In this document: one piece after another, positions 26,295 through 34,293 of the stretch
How the letters are laid out: each line of letters begins with the position of its first letter
Position numbering within the stretch: the first letter of the stretch is position 1
Position numbers and translations under genes: made by a program
Assembly: GCA_030527825.1 (NCBI GenBank)
Contig: JAUNAC010000002.1
Location: forward strand, 1-64,000
Direction: 5' to 3'
Source: Lautropia sp.
GTDB taxonomy: Bacteria; Pseudomonadota; Gammaproteobacteria; Burkholderiales; Burkholderiaceae_E
Length of the DNA stretch: 64,000 nt
The notes under the pieces: generated by a model
The model's database searches: none
What the model was told of the DNA's origin: nothing
Seen by the model: only the letters and a program-made list of their open reading frames with translations

Positions 26295-27788
26295 TTAGTG
26301 ACGTATAAAAACAGATTTTAGCTCTGTATAGTCGTCGATGAATGCACTACCGAACTCCCTGCCCAAGCCTGACTGCTTAATGCCACCGAAAGGAACAGCT
26401 GGATCCAGGAGATTGTGCATGTTCACCCATACTGTTCCAGCCTCGATTTTTGGAATATAGTTCAATGCCTTGCTAAGGTCATTAGTCCATAAGCTGGCAG
26501 ATAATCCGAAAGGTGTGTCATTGAAGAGATCCATGAGATCCTCTTCATTATCATACGCCATGAACGTCGCGACTGGACCGAAGGTCTCTTCGTGCAGGAG
26601 TGTGGCCTTTCGATCACTGGCTCGTAACACAGTGGGTGAAAAATAATATCCGGGGCCTTCTATGGCAGCGCCTCCATGAATGATTTCACAGCTCGCTTCC
26701 GTGCGTGCCCGGGCAAGCAGGGCACCGACTTTTTCCAGGTGCGCTTTGTTGGCTAGCGGCCCGAACTGACTATCCTCATCTAGCGGGTTGCCAATTTTGA
26801 GTCCATTTAGTGCAGGTCCGATTTTTTCAAGCACTTCATCAAGATGGTTACGATGCACAAAAAAGCGTTCACCTGCTGCACAAATCTGTCCTTGGTGAAT
26901 AAACCCGGCTTCGATGACTCCATTAATAATTTTTTCCACTGGCACATCCGGAAGGAAACCAACGGAGTTTTTACCGCCTAATTCCAGGGTGAATCTGGTC
27001 AATCGGGCGTCCAGCGCTATATGGCCTACTGCGATACCGGTGGGCACGGATCCTGTAAAGCTTACTTTGGCGATATTAGGATGTTCAATGAGCTGTCTAC
27101 CGGTTTCTCCGGCTCCGTTGACAACATTTATTACCCCTGGAGGAATTCCTGCTTCAATAGCAAGTTCGGCAATTCGCATCATGGTCAGCGGTGTGAATTC
27201 GCTGGGTTTGATGACGATGGTGCAACCGGTAGAAAGTGCTGCTCCGATTTTCCATATTGCTATCATTGTGGCGAAATTCCAGGGTACGATGCCTGCAACG
27301 ACCCCAATAGGTTCTCGACGTGTAAAAGCGCTGTAATGCTCACCGTTGAAAGATGGTAATGAAGGCGTGATCGTCTCTCCCGAAATACGGGTTGCAGCAC
27401 CGGCGAAGTGGCGCAGGAATGCGGACGCCTGATCAATTTCAAAAAGTCGGGAAAGATTAATCAGCTTCCCTGACTGCAATGTTTCGATTTGGGCGAGAGA
27501 TTCACGGTGCTGCTGGATGCGTTCGGCCAGGTTGAGAAGAAGGGCCGCTCGCTGCGCTGGAGACGTATTTGCCCAACTGCCACGAAAAGCGCGTCTGGCA
27601 CTATCGGTAGCAGCGTCCAGTTCTGGACTCTGTGCTGTGTGTACAGCAGCAATTTGTTCACCAGAGGCCGGATTGATGACGGACAGTTGGGGAGACGTGC
27701 TGTTGATGATTGGCTTGCCGTCAATGAATTGGCCATGCGGTCTTTCCAGAAATGCGGTAACGTCGGGAAGTAATGTGATTGTTGTCAT
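26295..27788 (-). CDS. Phenylacetaldehyde / 4-hydroxyphenylacetaldehyde dehydrogenase (FeaB-like)
   Basis: The 497-residue NAD-dependent aldehyde dehydrogenase has the Asn of VPWNFATMIAIWK (about 168), the FTGSVPTG cofactor motif, the catalytic Glu in LELGGKNSVGF, and the nucleophile Cys in HQGQICAAGERFFVH near 300. The sequence style and length match FeaB/StyD phenylacetaldehyde dehydrogenases rather than HpaE, which is separate in this locus. It would produce 4-hydroxyphenylacetate from the aldehyde made from tyramine or 4-hydroxyphenylpyruvate, feeding the ring-cleavage pathway. It is the last minus-strand gene of the cluster, 167 bp after hpaI, with a hairpin in that gap. Confidence 0.85.
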   Translation of the reverse strand: MTTITLLPDVTAFLERPHGQFIDGKPIINSTSPQLSVINPASGEQIAAVHTAQSPELDAATDSARRAFRGSWANTSPAQRAALLLNLAERIQQHRESLAQIETLQSGKLINLSRLFEIDQASAFLRHFAGAATRISGETITPSLPSFNGEHYSAFTRREPIGVVAGIVPWNFATMIAIWKIGAALSTGCTIVIKPSEFTPLTMMRIAELAIEAGIPPGVINVVNGAGETGRQLIEHPNIAKVSFTGSVPTGIAVGHIALDARLTRFTLELGGKNSVGFLPDVPVEKIINGVIEAGFIHQGQICAAGERFFVHRNHLDEVLEKIGPALNGLKIGNPLDEDSQFGPLANKAHLEKVGALLARARTEASCEIIHGGAAIEGPGYYFSPTVLRASDRKATLLHEETFGPVATFMAYDNEEDLMDLFNDTPFGLSASLWTNDLSKALNYIPKIEAGTVWVNMHNLLDPAVPFGGIKQSGLGREFGSAFIDDYTELKSVFIRH

Positions 27789-27845
27789 GATGGTATGTCT
27801 CCTTCTGAGATCCCCGTTTGATTACGTGGTCGGGACTCGTCCGTC

Positions 27846-27868
27846 TGGCTCCCCTGGAATGGGAGCCA
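27846..27868 (-). repeat. 8-bp hairpin between hpaI and the aldehyde dehydrogenase gene
   Basis: TGGCTCCC (27846-27853) and GGGAGCCA (27861-27868) form a perfect stem with a 7-base loop. No T tract follows on the minus strand, so this could be a processing or stability hairpin rather than a terminator. Confidence 0.4.
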
Positions 27869-27955
27869 TACTCCGATTCTATGACGGATGCAGCGTGCTT
27901 CTTGTCGTATCGATCGTCATGGTTGGGATTGCGCAGTGGCAGATCCCTATGTAAC

Positions 27956-28726
27956 TCAGGGTATGAAGCGCTTGGCTAGTTGTCGCAATGCCGTACTCAA
28001 CAAACTGGTGTCGATTCCAACTGCTACGAATGCACAGCCCATTTCAAAATATTGCTTTGCCATGCTTTCTTGTGTCGTCAGTATGCCGGTCGCTTTCCCT
28101 GCTTGACGTATGCGGGTAATACTATCTCGAATAGCAGTTTGCACTTCAGGGTGTGTGGGGTTGCCAAGATGGCCCATGGATGCTGAGAGATCTGCAGGTC
28201 CTATGAATATACCGTCTACACCGTCAATCGCCAGTATTTCGTCCAGATGTTCGAGCGCGCGGACGCTCTCAATTTGAAGCAGCAAACAGATTTCCTGATT
28301 TGCGGTGTGTAGGTATTGTTCTACGCCATTCCATCGAGATGCGCGAGCCAATGCTGCACCGACCCCTCGAACGCCAATGGGGGGGTAGCGAGTCGCCTGA
28401 ACCAGTTCTCTTGCCTGTTCCGCTGTTTCTACCATGGGAATCAGCAGTGTTTGTGCGCCGATATCAAGGAGCTGTTTGATGAAGACAATATCTCCGGAAG
28501 GCGGACGGACGATTGGATGAGTGGAATAGGGGGCGACAGCTTGAAGTTGTGCCAGTATAGAATTGAGGTCGTTGGGAGCGTGTTCTCCATCCAATAATAG
28601 CCAGTCGAATCCTGCGGTAGCAGCGATCTCCGCGCAATACGCGTTGGCCAGACCTACCCATAAGCCAGTTTGCTGGTCGGTAGCCAGTCTGCGCTTGAAA
28701 TGATTCACAGGAAGAGAAATGGACAT
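27956..28726 (-). CDS. hpaI: 4-Hydroxy-2-oxoheptane-1,7-dioate aldolase
   Basis: The 256-residue class-II pyruvate aldolase splits the pathway's C7 acid into pyruvate and succinate semialdehyde. Family motifs are [33 protein letters not shown] at the N-terminus (metal/acid region), [36 protein letters not shown], and [23 protein letters not shown] 28726 gives the family N-terminus after an AGAGAG leader. It is the final step of the meta-cleavage branch, 39 bp after hpaH. Confidence 0.95.
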   Translation of the reverse strand: MSISLPVNHFKRRLATDQQTGLWVGLANAYCAEIAATAGFDWLLLDGEHAPNDLNSILAQLQAVAPYSTHPIVRPPSGDIVFIKQLLDIGAQTLLIPMVETAEQARELVQATRYPPIGVRGVGAALARASRWNGVEQYLHTANQEICLLLQIESVRALEHLDEILAIDGVDGIFIGPADLSASMGHLGNPTHPEVQTAIRDSITRIRQAGKATGILTTQESMAKQYFEMGCAFVAVGIDTSLLSTALRQLAKRFIP

Positions 28727-28764
28727 GGCGCTCTCTCTATGTTGGGAAGGCATGAGTTGAAGAA

Positions 28765-29568
28765 TCAGATAAATCGGAATGCAATAGATCCCAATTGATC
28801 ATAATCTACATGGAATGTGTCACCTGCGCGGCCTGCAACTGGACGAGTGAATGAACCGCTGAGTATGGTCTGTCCAGCCTCAAGGGAAACCGAGTACGGT
28901 GCCAATTTATTGGCGAGCCAGGCGACGCCCTTGGCTGGATGGTTCAGCACTGCGGCAGAGACACCGGACTCTTCGATGACGCTATTCCTATACAGAATGG
29001 CTGGGATTCTTCGTAAATCGACATCGTGTGGTCTGATGGCCCTACCGCCTAATACGATGCCAGCATTGGCCGCGTTGTCAGAGATGGTGTCGAATACTTT
29101 TCGGGTGCTTCCTGTAGCCGGGTCTATCTGTTGAATACGAGCGTCAATGATTTCCAGAGCAGGAATGATATATCGGGTTGCTTCCAGAACATCGACAAGT
29201 GTGCAGTCAGGTCCTTTGAGTGGCTTTCCCAGGATGAATGCGAGTTCGACCTCAACACGAGGTACGATGAAACGTTTGATAGGTATATCGCTGCCTTCTT
29301 CAAACAACATGTCATCAAGTAAAGTGCCATAATCGGGCTCGGTGATATTGGATGAGACCTGCATGGCACGCGATGTCAGCCCAATTTTGTGTCCTATCTG
29401 CTTTCGGCCGCCTGAGATCTTTTTTTCAACCCATGCACGTTGAATAGCATAGGCATCTTCAAGTGTGATATCAGGATATTTCAGGGAAAGTTGGCCAATC
29501 TGTTTTCCTGTGCGCTCTGCTTCGTCGAGCTGAAGCGCAGCTTGCTGAATCGAATGAGGGGAAATCAT
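28765..29568 (-). CDS. hpaH: 2-Oxo-hept-3-ene-1,7-dioate hydratase
   Basis: The 267-residue hydratase of the MhpD/HpaH family adds water to 2-oxohept-3-enedioate. Recognised blocks are [59 protein letters not shown] (metal ligands), and [12 protein letters not shown] 29568 is preferred over the earlier start at 29595. It lies between hpaF and hpaI in the same transcript. Confidence 0.95.
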   Translation of the reverse strand: MISPHSIQQAALQLDEAERTGKQIGQLSLKYPDITLEDAYAIQRAWVEKKISGGRKQIGHKIGLTSRAMQVSSNITEPDYGTLLDDMLFEEGSDIPIKRFIVPRVEVELAFILGKPLKGPDCTLVDVLEATRYIIPALEIIDARIQQIDPATGSTRKVFDTISDNAANAGIVLGGRAIRPHDVDLRRIPAILYRNSVIEESGVSAAVLNHPAKGVAWLANKLAPYSVSLEAGQTILSGSFTRPVAGRAGDTFHVDYDQLGSIAFRFI

Positions 29569-29642
29569 GGTCGATTGTCTGGAGATAGAGGCCACTACGG
29601 GAAAGTTTCAATCCATATAGTGGGCTTTCATGTCAGAAGAGA

Positions 29643-30053
29643 TCAGACTTTATTCGCGAAGATTGGATGCAGGCTGCTATGTTTCCTGTCATACACCTGT
29701 TTCCCTTCTGCATCAATCTGCAAGGTTATGCCGATAGGGCGTCGCGCAAGTGCTGTATCGAAGTGCTGCTTCAAGATATCAAGCAATGTATCCCCCGTTT
29801 TTTTTAAAATATCAGGCTCTCTTCCTCCGGCGATGCGCAGGTTTGCATAAAGAAAGCCGTATTCGCCTTTACCATCAGCAACGGCTGAATGCGCTGCCGG
29901 AATAGCCAAGACACGTATCCCGCCCGTAGGAAAGGTGGGGCGGCCATCTGCGTCGCATTGTTTAGCTAGTGCAGCTGCTAGCTGTTGGCAAAGTGCTGGG
30001 AACCTTGTCTCGGCTTCGAGATCAGCGGTATAAGTCAGGACTAGATGGGGCAT
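29643..30053 (-). CDS. hpaF: 5-Carboxymethyl-2-hydroxymuconate delta-isomerase
   Basis: The 136-residue tautomerase starts MPHLVLTYTADLE with the catalytic Pro as the first residue after Met removal, a hallmark of the CHMI family. GIRVLAIPAAHSAVADG and FLYANLRIAGGR follow. It isomerises the HpaE product before decarboxylation by HpaG. The length is close to the E. coli protein (126). It starts 14 bp after the hpaD stop. Confidence 0.94.
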   Translation of the reverse strand: MPHLVLTYTADLEAETRFPALCQQLAAALAKQCDADGRPTFPTGGIRVLAIPAAHSAVADGKGEYGFLYANLRIAGGREPDILKKTGDTLLDILKQHFDTALARRPIGITLQIDAEGKQVYDRKHSSLHPIFANKV

Positions 30054-30067
30054 GCTTCCCTTCCTGT

Positions 30068-30991
30068 TTATAGTCTCGCAGAGGCGGGGACAGGGCTCTG
30101 GTTGATGGCTTGAGGTTGTGGAACAGCATGCCCATCCTGTTCTGTGACAGGAAAGACGGCATTTATCTGGCCTGTGCCAGATGATGCGAAGTAGGGTGTA
30201 ATGACTTCAGCTGCCCCGTCATAGGCAGACCAACCCAGAGCTCCCAGAAGCATGGCAGTATCGTGCATGAACCCTTCACCGTGTCCCTTGGCAGCGTATT
30301 CGGGCAACATATCACAAAAGGCTGGCCATTCGGCACGTTCCCACATCTGGACAACATGCTCGTCCAACGTGCCGAGAAAAGGACTCCAGATGCGATCCGT
30401 ATAGTCCTGCGCAAGACCGTTTTGAGCGAAACGGTGTGAAAGTGAACCACTTGCAAAAAAGGCAACCGTTCCATCATAGTGTTTTTCGACGGCCTCTCGC
30501 ATTGCCCAACCTAGGCGGGCACTATCGTTCAGATAGTGTACAGTGCACAGCGCCGATACACAGATGACCTTGAAGTGCTTGTCGGTATTCATGTAACGCA
30601 TGGGCACCAGTGTTCCATACTCCGGGCCTAGCGTAGTGGCATCATGTGCCATGGTCTGTACGCCCTGAGCATTGCAGCTGTCTGCCAACAATCTTCCCAA
30701 ATCAGGGTTTCCTGGGAATTCGTAAGACATGTTGCTGATAAAGTGTGGCAGCTCGTTACTGGTGTAGTTTCCCTTAAAATAAGGCGCGCAGTTGATGTGA
30801 TAGCCTGAATTGACTAACCAATGGGTGTCGAATACCACGATGGTATCTACATTTAGCTCCCGACAACGACGCCCGATCTCACGATGCCCATCAATGGCAG
30901 ATTGCCGGAATCCCTTACGGGGACCATCCAGCTCACTAAGATACATCGATGGGACGTGGGTTATTTTTGCGGTCAGTGCAAGTTTTCCCAT
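30068..30991 (-). CDS. hpaD: 3,4-Dihydroxyphenylacetate 2,3-dioxygenase (extradiol, class III)
   Basis: The 307-residue ring-cleavage enzyme belongs to the LigB-like class of Fe(II) extradiol dioxygenases. The metal region includes KITHVPSMYLSEL with an early His, FDTHWLVNSGYHIN near 55, and GSLSHRFAQNG near 205. A conserved Glu lies in the C-terminal half. It opens homoprotocatechuate to 5-carboxymethyl-2-hydroxymuconate semialdehyde, the HpaE substrate. It is embedded between hpaE (51-bp gap) and hpaF. The last 25 residues are Pro/Gln-rich and look like a species-specific tail. Confidence 0.95.
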   Translation of the reverse strand: MGKLALTAKITHVPSMYLSELDGPRKGFRQSAIDGHREIGRRCRELNVDTIVVFDTHWLVNSGYHINCAPYFKGNYTSNELPHFISNMSYEFPGNPDLGRLLADSCNAQGVQTMAHDATTLGPEYGTLVPMRYMNTDKHFKVICVSALCTVHYLNDSARLGWAMREAVEKHYDGTVAFFASGSLSHRFAQNGLAQDYTDRIWSPFLGTLDEHVVQMWERAEWPAFCDMLPEYAAKGHGEGFMHDTAMLLGALGWSAYDGAAEVITPYFASSGTGQINAVFPVTEQDGHAVPQPQAINQSPVPASARL

Positions 30992-31042
30992 TTCGGATTT
31001 CTCCTGAAGAAAAGGGACGAACGGAATTTGGAATTTTCAGAC

Positions 31043-32509
31043 TCAAACACCCCAGCGCGGAATGGGGTGTGATCCCATTGAGATACATACGTTTTTCGTT
31101 TCTGTAAACACTTCGAAACTGTATTCCCCCCCCTCCCGACCTGTGCCGGATGCCTTGACGCCTCCGAATGGTTGTCGGAGATCACGAACGTTCTGCGAAT
31201 TGATGAAAACCATTCCAGATTCTATGCCTCGGGCAAGGCGGTGTGCACGGCCGATGTCCTGTGTCCATATATATGAAGCGAGGCCGTATTCCACATCATT
31301 AGCCAGTTTTAGAGCTTCTGCCTCGTCTTTGAACTTCAGCAGGCAGACCACGGGGCCGAAAATTTCTTCCTGTGCGATGCGCATCCGATTATCCACATCA
31401 GCAAACACGGTGGGTTGGATGAAGTTTCCATTGTTCAACTTATCAGATAGTCCAATGGGTCGTTCCAAACCGCCTGCAACAAGACGGGCTCCTTCCTCCA
31501 GGCCAATTTTGATATAACCAGTCACTTTGTCGTAATGCTGGCGGGTGATCATTGCACCCAGCTGGGTATCGAAATCCTTGGGATCTCCTACACGCAGTCG
31601 TCGGGCCCTCGCAGCAAATTCCTGAACGAAGTCCTCGTAAATACTTTCCTGGATGAAAATCCTACTCCCCGCAGTGCAACGTTCCCCGTTTAGCGAAAAT
31701 ATGGTAAACAGTGCAGCGTCAAGCGCGCGCTCAGTGTCCGCGTCATCAAATATCAGAACTGGTGATTTTCCACCGAGCTCCATAGAATATTTTTTCAGGC
31801 CGGCGCGGCTCATGATTCGACGACCGGTCGCGGTACCGCCAGTGAACGAAACTGCGCGGACATCCGGATGCTGTACCAGGGGCTCTCCAGCGGACGGACC
31901 CGTGCCTTGGAGAACGTTTAGCACGCCTGGTGGAATTCCCGCTTCGAGTGCCAGTCGCCCCAGCTCATGAGCGGAAAGGGGAGATAGCTCGCTCATTTTC
32001 AGGACGGCCGTATTGCCCAACGCCAGACAGGGAGCAGTTTTCCATGTTGCTGTCATGAAGGGCACGTTCCAGGGGGAAATCAGTGCGCAGACACCAACCG
32101 GTTGATGCAATGTGTAATTGAGCATCAGGTCATCTACCGGATAGGTGTGACCATCCATTCTGGTGCAAACTTCTGCGAAGAAGTTGAAATTATGCGACGC
32201 ACGTGGAATCAGGACGTTCTTGGTCTGATGAATTGGTAAGCCTGTGTCCAGAGTTTCCAGGTCTGCGATTTTGGCAACATGCTGATCAATAAGTTCACCC
32301 AGTCGCCGCATGAGCCTGGCACGTTCTTTTGCAGGTATCCCGGACCAGATCGGGAAGGCTGCTTTGGATGAGGCAACTGCCTGATTGACTTCATTTTCGC
32401 CAGCATTAGCCACCTCACAGATGCTTTCTCCAGTGGCAGGATCGAGATTTTTGAAATGCTCAGTACTGTCGACTTCTTTGCCATTGATCCAGTGCTTGAT
32501 GATGTTCAT
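31043..32509 (-). CDS. hpaE: 5-Carboxymethyl-2-hydroxymuconate semialdehyde dehydrogenase
   Basis: The 488-residue NAD-dependent aldehyde dehydrogenase carries LISPWNVPFMTATWK (about 153-167), FTGGTATGRRIMS, LELGGKSPVLIF with the catalytic Glu, and the nucleophile Cys in FSLNGERCTAGSRIFIQ. The C-terminal QPFGGVKASGTGREGGEYSFEVFTETKNVCI matches HpaE. It oxidises the ring-cleavage semialdehyde. Its ATG overlaps the hpaG2 stop (ATGA), showing translational coupling. Confidence 0.95.
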   Translation of the reverse strand: MNIIKHWINGKEVDSTEHFKNLDPATGESICEVANAGENEVNQAVASSKAAFPIWSGIPAKERARLMRRLGELIDQHVAKIADLETLDTGLPIHQTKNVLIPRASHNFNFFAEVCTRMDGHTYPVDDLMLNYTLHQPVGVCALISPWNVPFMTATWKTAPCLALGNTAVLKMSELSPLSAHELGRLALEAGIPPGVLNVLQGTGPSAGEPLVQHPDVRAVSFTGGTATGRRIMSRAGLKKYSMELGGKSPVLIFDDADTERALDAALFTIFSLNGERCTAGSRIFIQESIYEDFVQEFAARARRLRVGDPKDFDTQLGAMITRQHYDKVTGYIKIGLEEGARLVAGGLERPIGLSDKLNNGNFIQPTVFADVDNRMRIAQEEIFGPVVCLLKFKDEAEALKLANDVEYGLASYIWTQDIGRAHRLARGIESGMVFINSQNVRDLRQPFGGVKASGTGREGGEYSFEVFTETKNVCISMGSHPIPRWGV

Positions 32510-33294
32510 GAGCAGTGTCTCGTGATGTATTTTGAGAAAAAATCGTGTTCGCTGACGATAGTGTTGGTCAGGCGGGCCACCCCTTCCACTTCTGTAACGA
32601 CTTCATCACCCGGCTGGACATCGGCCAAACCCTTTGGTGTGCCTGTTGCGATCATGTCCCCGGGATAAAGGGTCATAAAGCTGGAGAAGTATTCAATAAG
32701 GGTGGGGATATCGAAAATCATGTCGGCCGTGTTGCCTTCCTGGGTGAGTTTGCCATTGACCCAGGTACGGACGGTTAGATTTGATGGGTCTGGAACATCG
32801 TCACGATCAATGATCCATGGGCCAAGTGGCGTGCATGCATCCCGGTTTTTAACGCGCAAATTGGGCCGGTAATAATTTTCCAGATAATCCCTGACAGCGT
32901 AGTCGTTACAAACGGTGTAGCCAGCCAGATAGGCTGCAGCATCGGACTTCTTAACGTTCTTCGCCTGTTTCCCGATGACCGCCACTAGCTCACATTCGTA
33001 ATGCATATATTGGACGTTGTCAGGACGCCAGCTAACCCGGTTGTGTCCTGTATAAGTATTGGGCGCTTTAATGAACGCCAATGGTTCTGTCGGTGGTTGG
33101 AAGGCCAGCTCCTGAGCATGATCCGCATAATTCAGACCTAAAGCCAACATGGTGCCGGTCGCTGGTGGCAGCCATTGGAACTGCTCTTCTCGAAGGCGCC
33201 GGCCATCAGGTAGTAATGCGACTGGTCCGTGATCGCTACATTCGATCTCTACCTGTAGAGCTTGGCCCTGGTAATGGATGATTGCGTATTTCAT
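32506..33294 (-). CDS. hpaG2: HpaG C-terminal-type subunit: isomerase/decarboxylase (FAA-hydrolase fold)
   Basis: The 262-residue protein of the fumarylacetoacetase fold acts on 5-oxopent-3-ene-1,2,5-tricarboxylate (decarboxylation) and the following isomerisation. Blocks include ALGLNYADHAQELA, LAFIKAPNTYTGHNRVSW, the metal-binding HYECELVAVIGKQAKNV, and GDMIATGTPKGLADVQPGDEV. In E. coli the two homologous halves are fused in one HpaG of about 430 residues; here they are separate genes one base apart. ATG 33294 is preferred over upstream in-frame codons that overlap hpaG1. Confidence 0.93.
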   Translation of the reverse strand: MKYAIIHYQGQALQVEIECSDHGPVALLPDGRRLREEQFQWLPPATGTMLALGLNYADHAQELAFQPPTEPLAFIKAPNTYTGHNRVSWRPDNVQYMHYECELVAVIGKQAKNVKKSDAAAYLAGYTVCNDYAVRDYLENYYRPNLRVKNRDACTPLGPWIIDRDDVPDPSNLTVRTWVNGKLTQEGNTADMIFDIPTLIEYFSSFMTLYPGDMIATGTPKGLADVQPGDEVVTEVEGVARLTNTIVSEHDFFSKYITRHCS

Positions 33295-33295
33295 G

Positions 33296-33973
33296 TCATG
33301 AACCCTGGGAGGCAATCACGGTGTTGGTAAGTTGACCAATACCTTCGATATCAACGGTAACCTCATCGTCCGGCTTGACATCCACACGACCTGCAGGCGT
33401 GCCGGTAATCAGCACATCGCCTTGAGACAAGGTCATAAATGAGGTAATGGACTCCATCAGCTCTGCGATGCCTCTGACCCAATCGCGCGTGTTTCCCTGC
33501 TGGCGCAATTCGCCGTTGATAAATAGCCGGATATGACAGTTAGCAGGATCAGCTAGGTGTGAGGCTGGAACTACATAAGGCCCGATAGGACAGGATCCAT
33601 CACGACATTTGGCCTTGATTGCCGGACGATAATAACTGTCTTCAGGCTGGCTGAATTCGTTGACTATGGTGTATCCAAGAATGTGTGCCGCAGCGTCACT
33701 GGCTTTGATCCGGGTAGCTGATTTTCCGATGACTACACCTAAGGATGGTCCAGGCTGCAAGCGTATATTCCCCGGCATTGGAATATGTCCACCATGCTGG
33801 TTTCGAGTATTGCGGGGCTTGATGAAAAGAACCGGATGAGCCGGAGGCTCGCGATAGGGCGGCTGGTGAAAGCTCTCCAGAAGTGGGGTCAGTTGCTGGC
33901 GATAATTGAGGGCTACCCCGAACAGGGTGCCAGCGGCGACCCGCTGAATGTCCAGGTGCGTGACGGTGCTCAT
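33296..33973 (-). CDS. hpaG1: HpaG N-terminal-type subunit (FAA-hydrolase fold)
   Basis: The 225-residue protein is the first of the split HpaG pair, with VAAGTLFGVALNYRQQL, HPVLFIKPRNTRNQHGG, LQPGPSLGVVIGKSATRI, and GDVLITGTPAGRVDVKPDDEV. It shares the fold of hpaG2. In the metal site the expected Glu-x-Glu appears as Gly-x-Val after PSL, so hpaG1 may be a structural rather than catalytic half, while hpaG2 keeps YECELV. It is the first gene of the meta-cleavage operon, directly downstream of the candidate HpaR-controlled promoter. Confidence 0.92.
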   Translation of the reverse strand: MSTVTHLDIQRVAAGTLFGVALNYRQQLTPLLESFHQPPYREPPAHPVLFIKPRNTRNQHGGHIPMPGNIRLQPGPSLGVVIGKSATRIKASDAAAHILGYTIVNEFSQPEDSYYRPAIKAKCRDGSCPIGPYVVPASHLADPANCHIRLFINGELRQQGNTRDWVRGIAELMESITSFMTLSQGDVLITGTPAGRVDVKPDDEVTVDIEGIGQLTNTVIASQGS

Positions 33974-33988
33974 GTCGGGTGTCTCAAG

Positions 33989-34006
33989 ATTTCATTAATA
34001 TGTTAA
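33989..34006 (-). promoter_or_regulatory. Candidate HpaR operator, copy 2
   Basis: Read on the minus strand this is TTAACATATTAATGAAAT, 16 of 18 identical to the box at 20227-20244. The core TTAA-n4-TTAA is a dyad. It sits just downstream of the -10 element, where a bound repressor would block initiation. Confidence 0.6.
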
Positions 34007-34007
34007 C

Positions 34008-34036
34008 AGTATGGGGGGGCTGGCATGTCGTGTCAA
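34008..34036 (-). promoter_or_regulatory. Promoter of the hpaG-E-D-F-H-I operon
   Basis: On the minus strand TTGACA (34036-34031) and CATACT (34013-34008) are separated by exactly 17 bp. The spacer contains a run of seven C/G pairs (34013-34019) touching the -10 element. The hpaG1 ATG is 35 bp below the -10. Confidence 0.65.
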
Positions 34037-34293
34037 GCGCTTTGGATTTATGCAGGGTAATCCCCTATCCTGTGCGAATTGGAGCCAGATAGATACTGGC
34101 GCGGGTATCCGGGTGGCTGGTTTTGGCAGAGGTGCCGAGTGGTGCGGATAAGCCCGTTAATACACAGATGTCGTCACGGACAAGTGACGGAAGGAGGGGG
34201 GCGGCAGCTGTTTCACCTTATCCTTTTGCCTGCCGATGGGCATGTGTCGTTGTCGTGGCCTATGCGCGCCGTGTTCGGCAGGCTGGGTTGTTG
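34037..34293. other. Intergenic upstream of the hpa promoter
   Basis: This is the remainder of the 320-bp gap between the DUF1501 gene stop and hpaG1, both on the minus strand. A tRNA-Ser-like string near 34128-34145 does not fold into a cloverleaf. I see no gene or clear terminator. Confidence 0.4.

Noticed and set aside
34128..34150. String resembling a tRNA-Ser 5' part (GAGGTGCCGAGTGGT)
   Set aside because: No matching acceptor, anticodon or T-arm can be folded around it.
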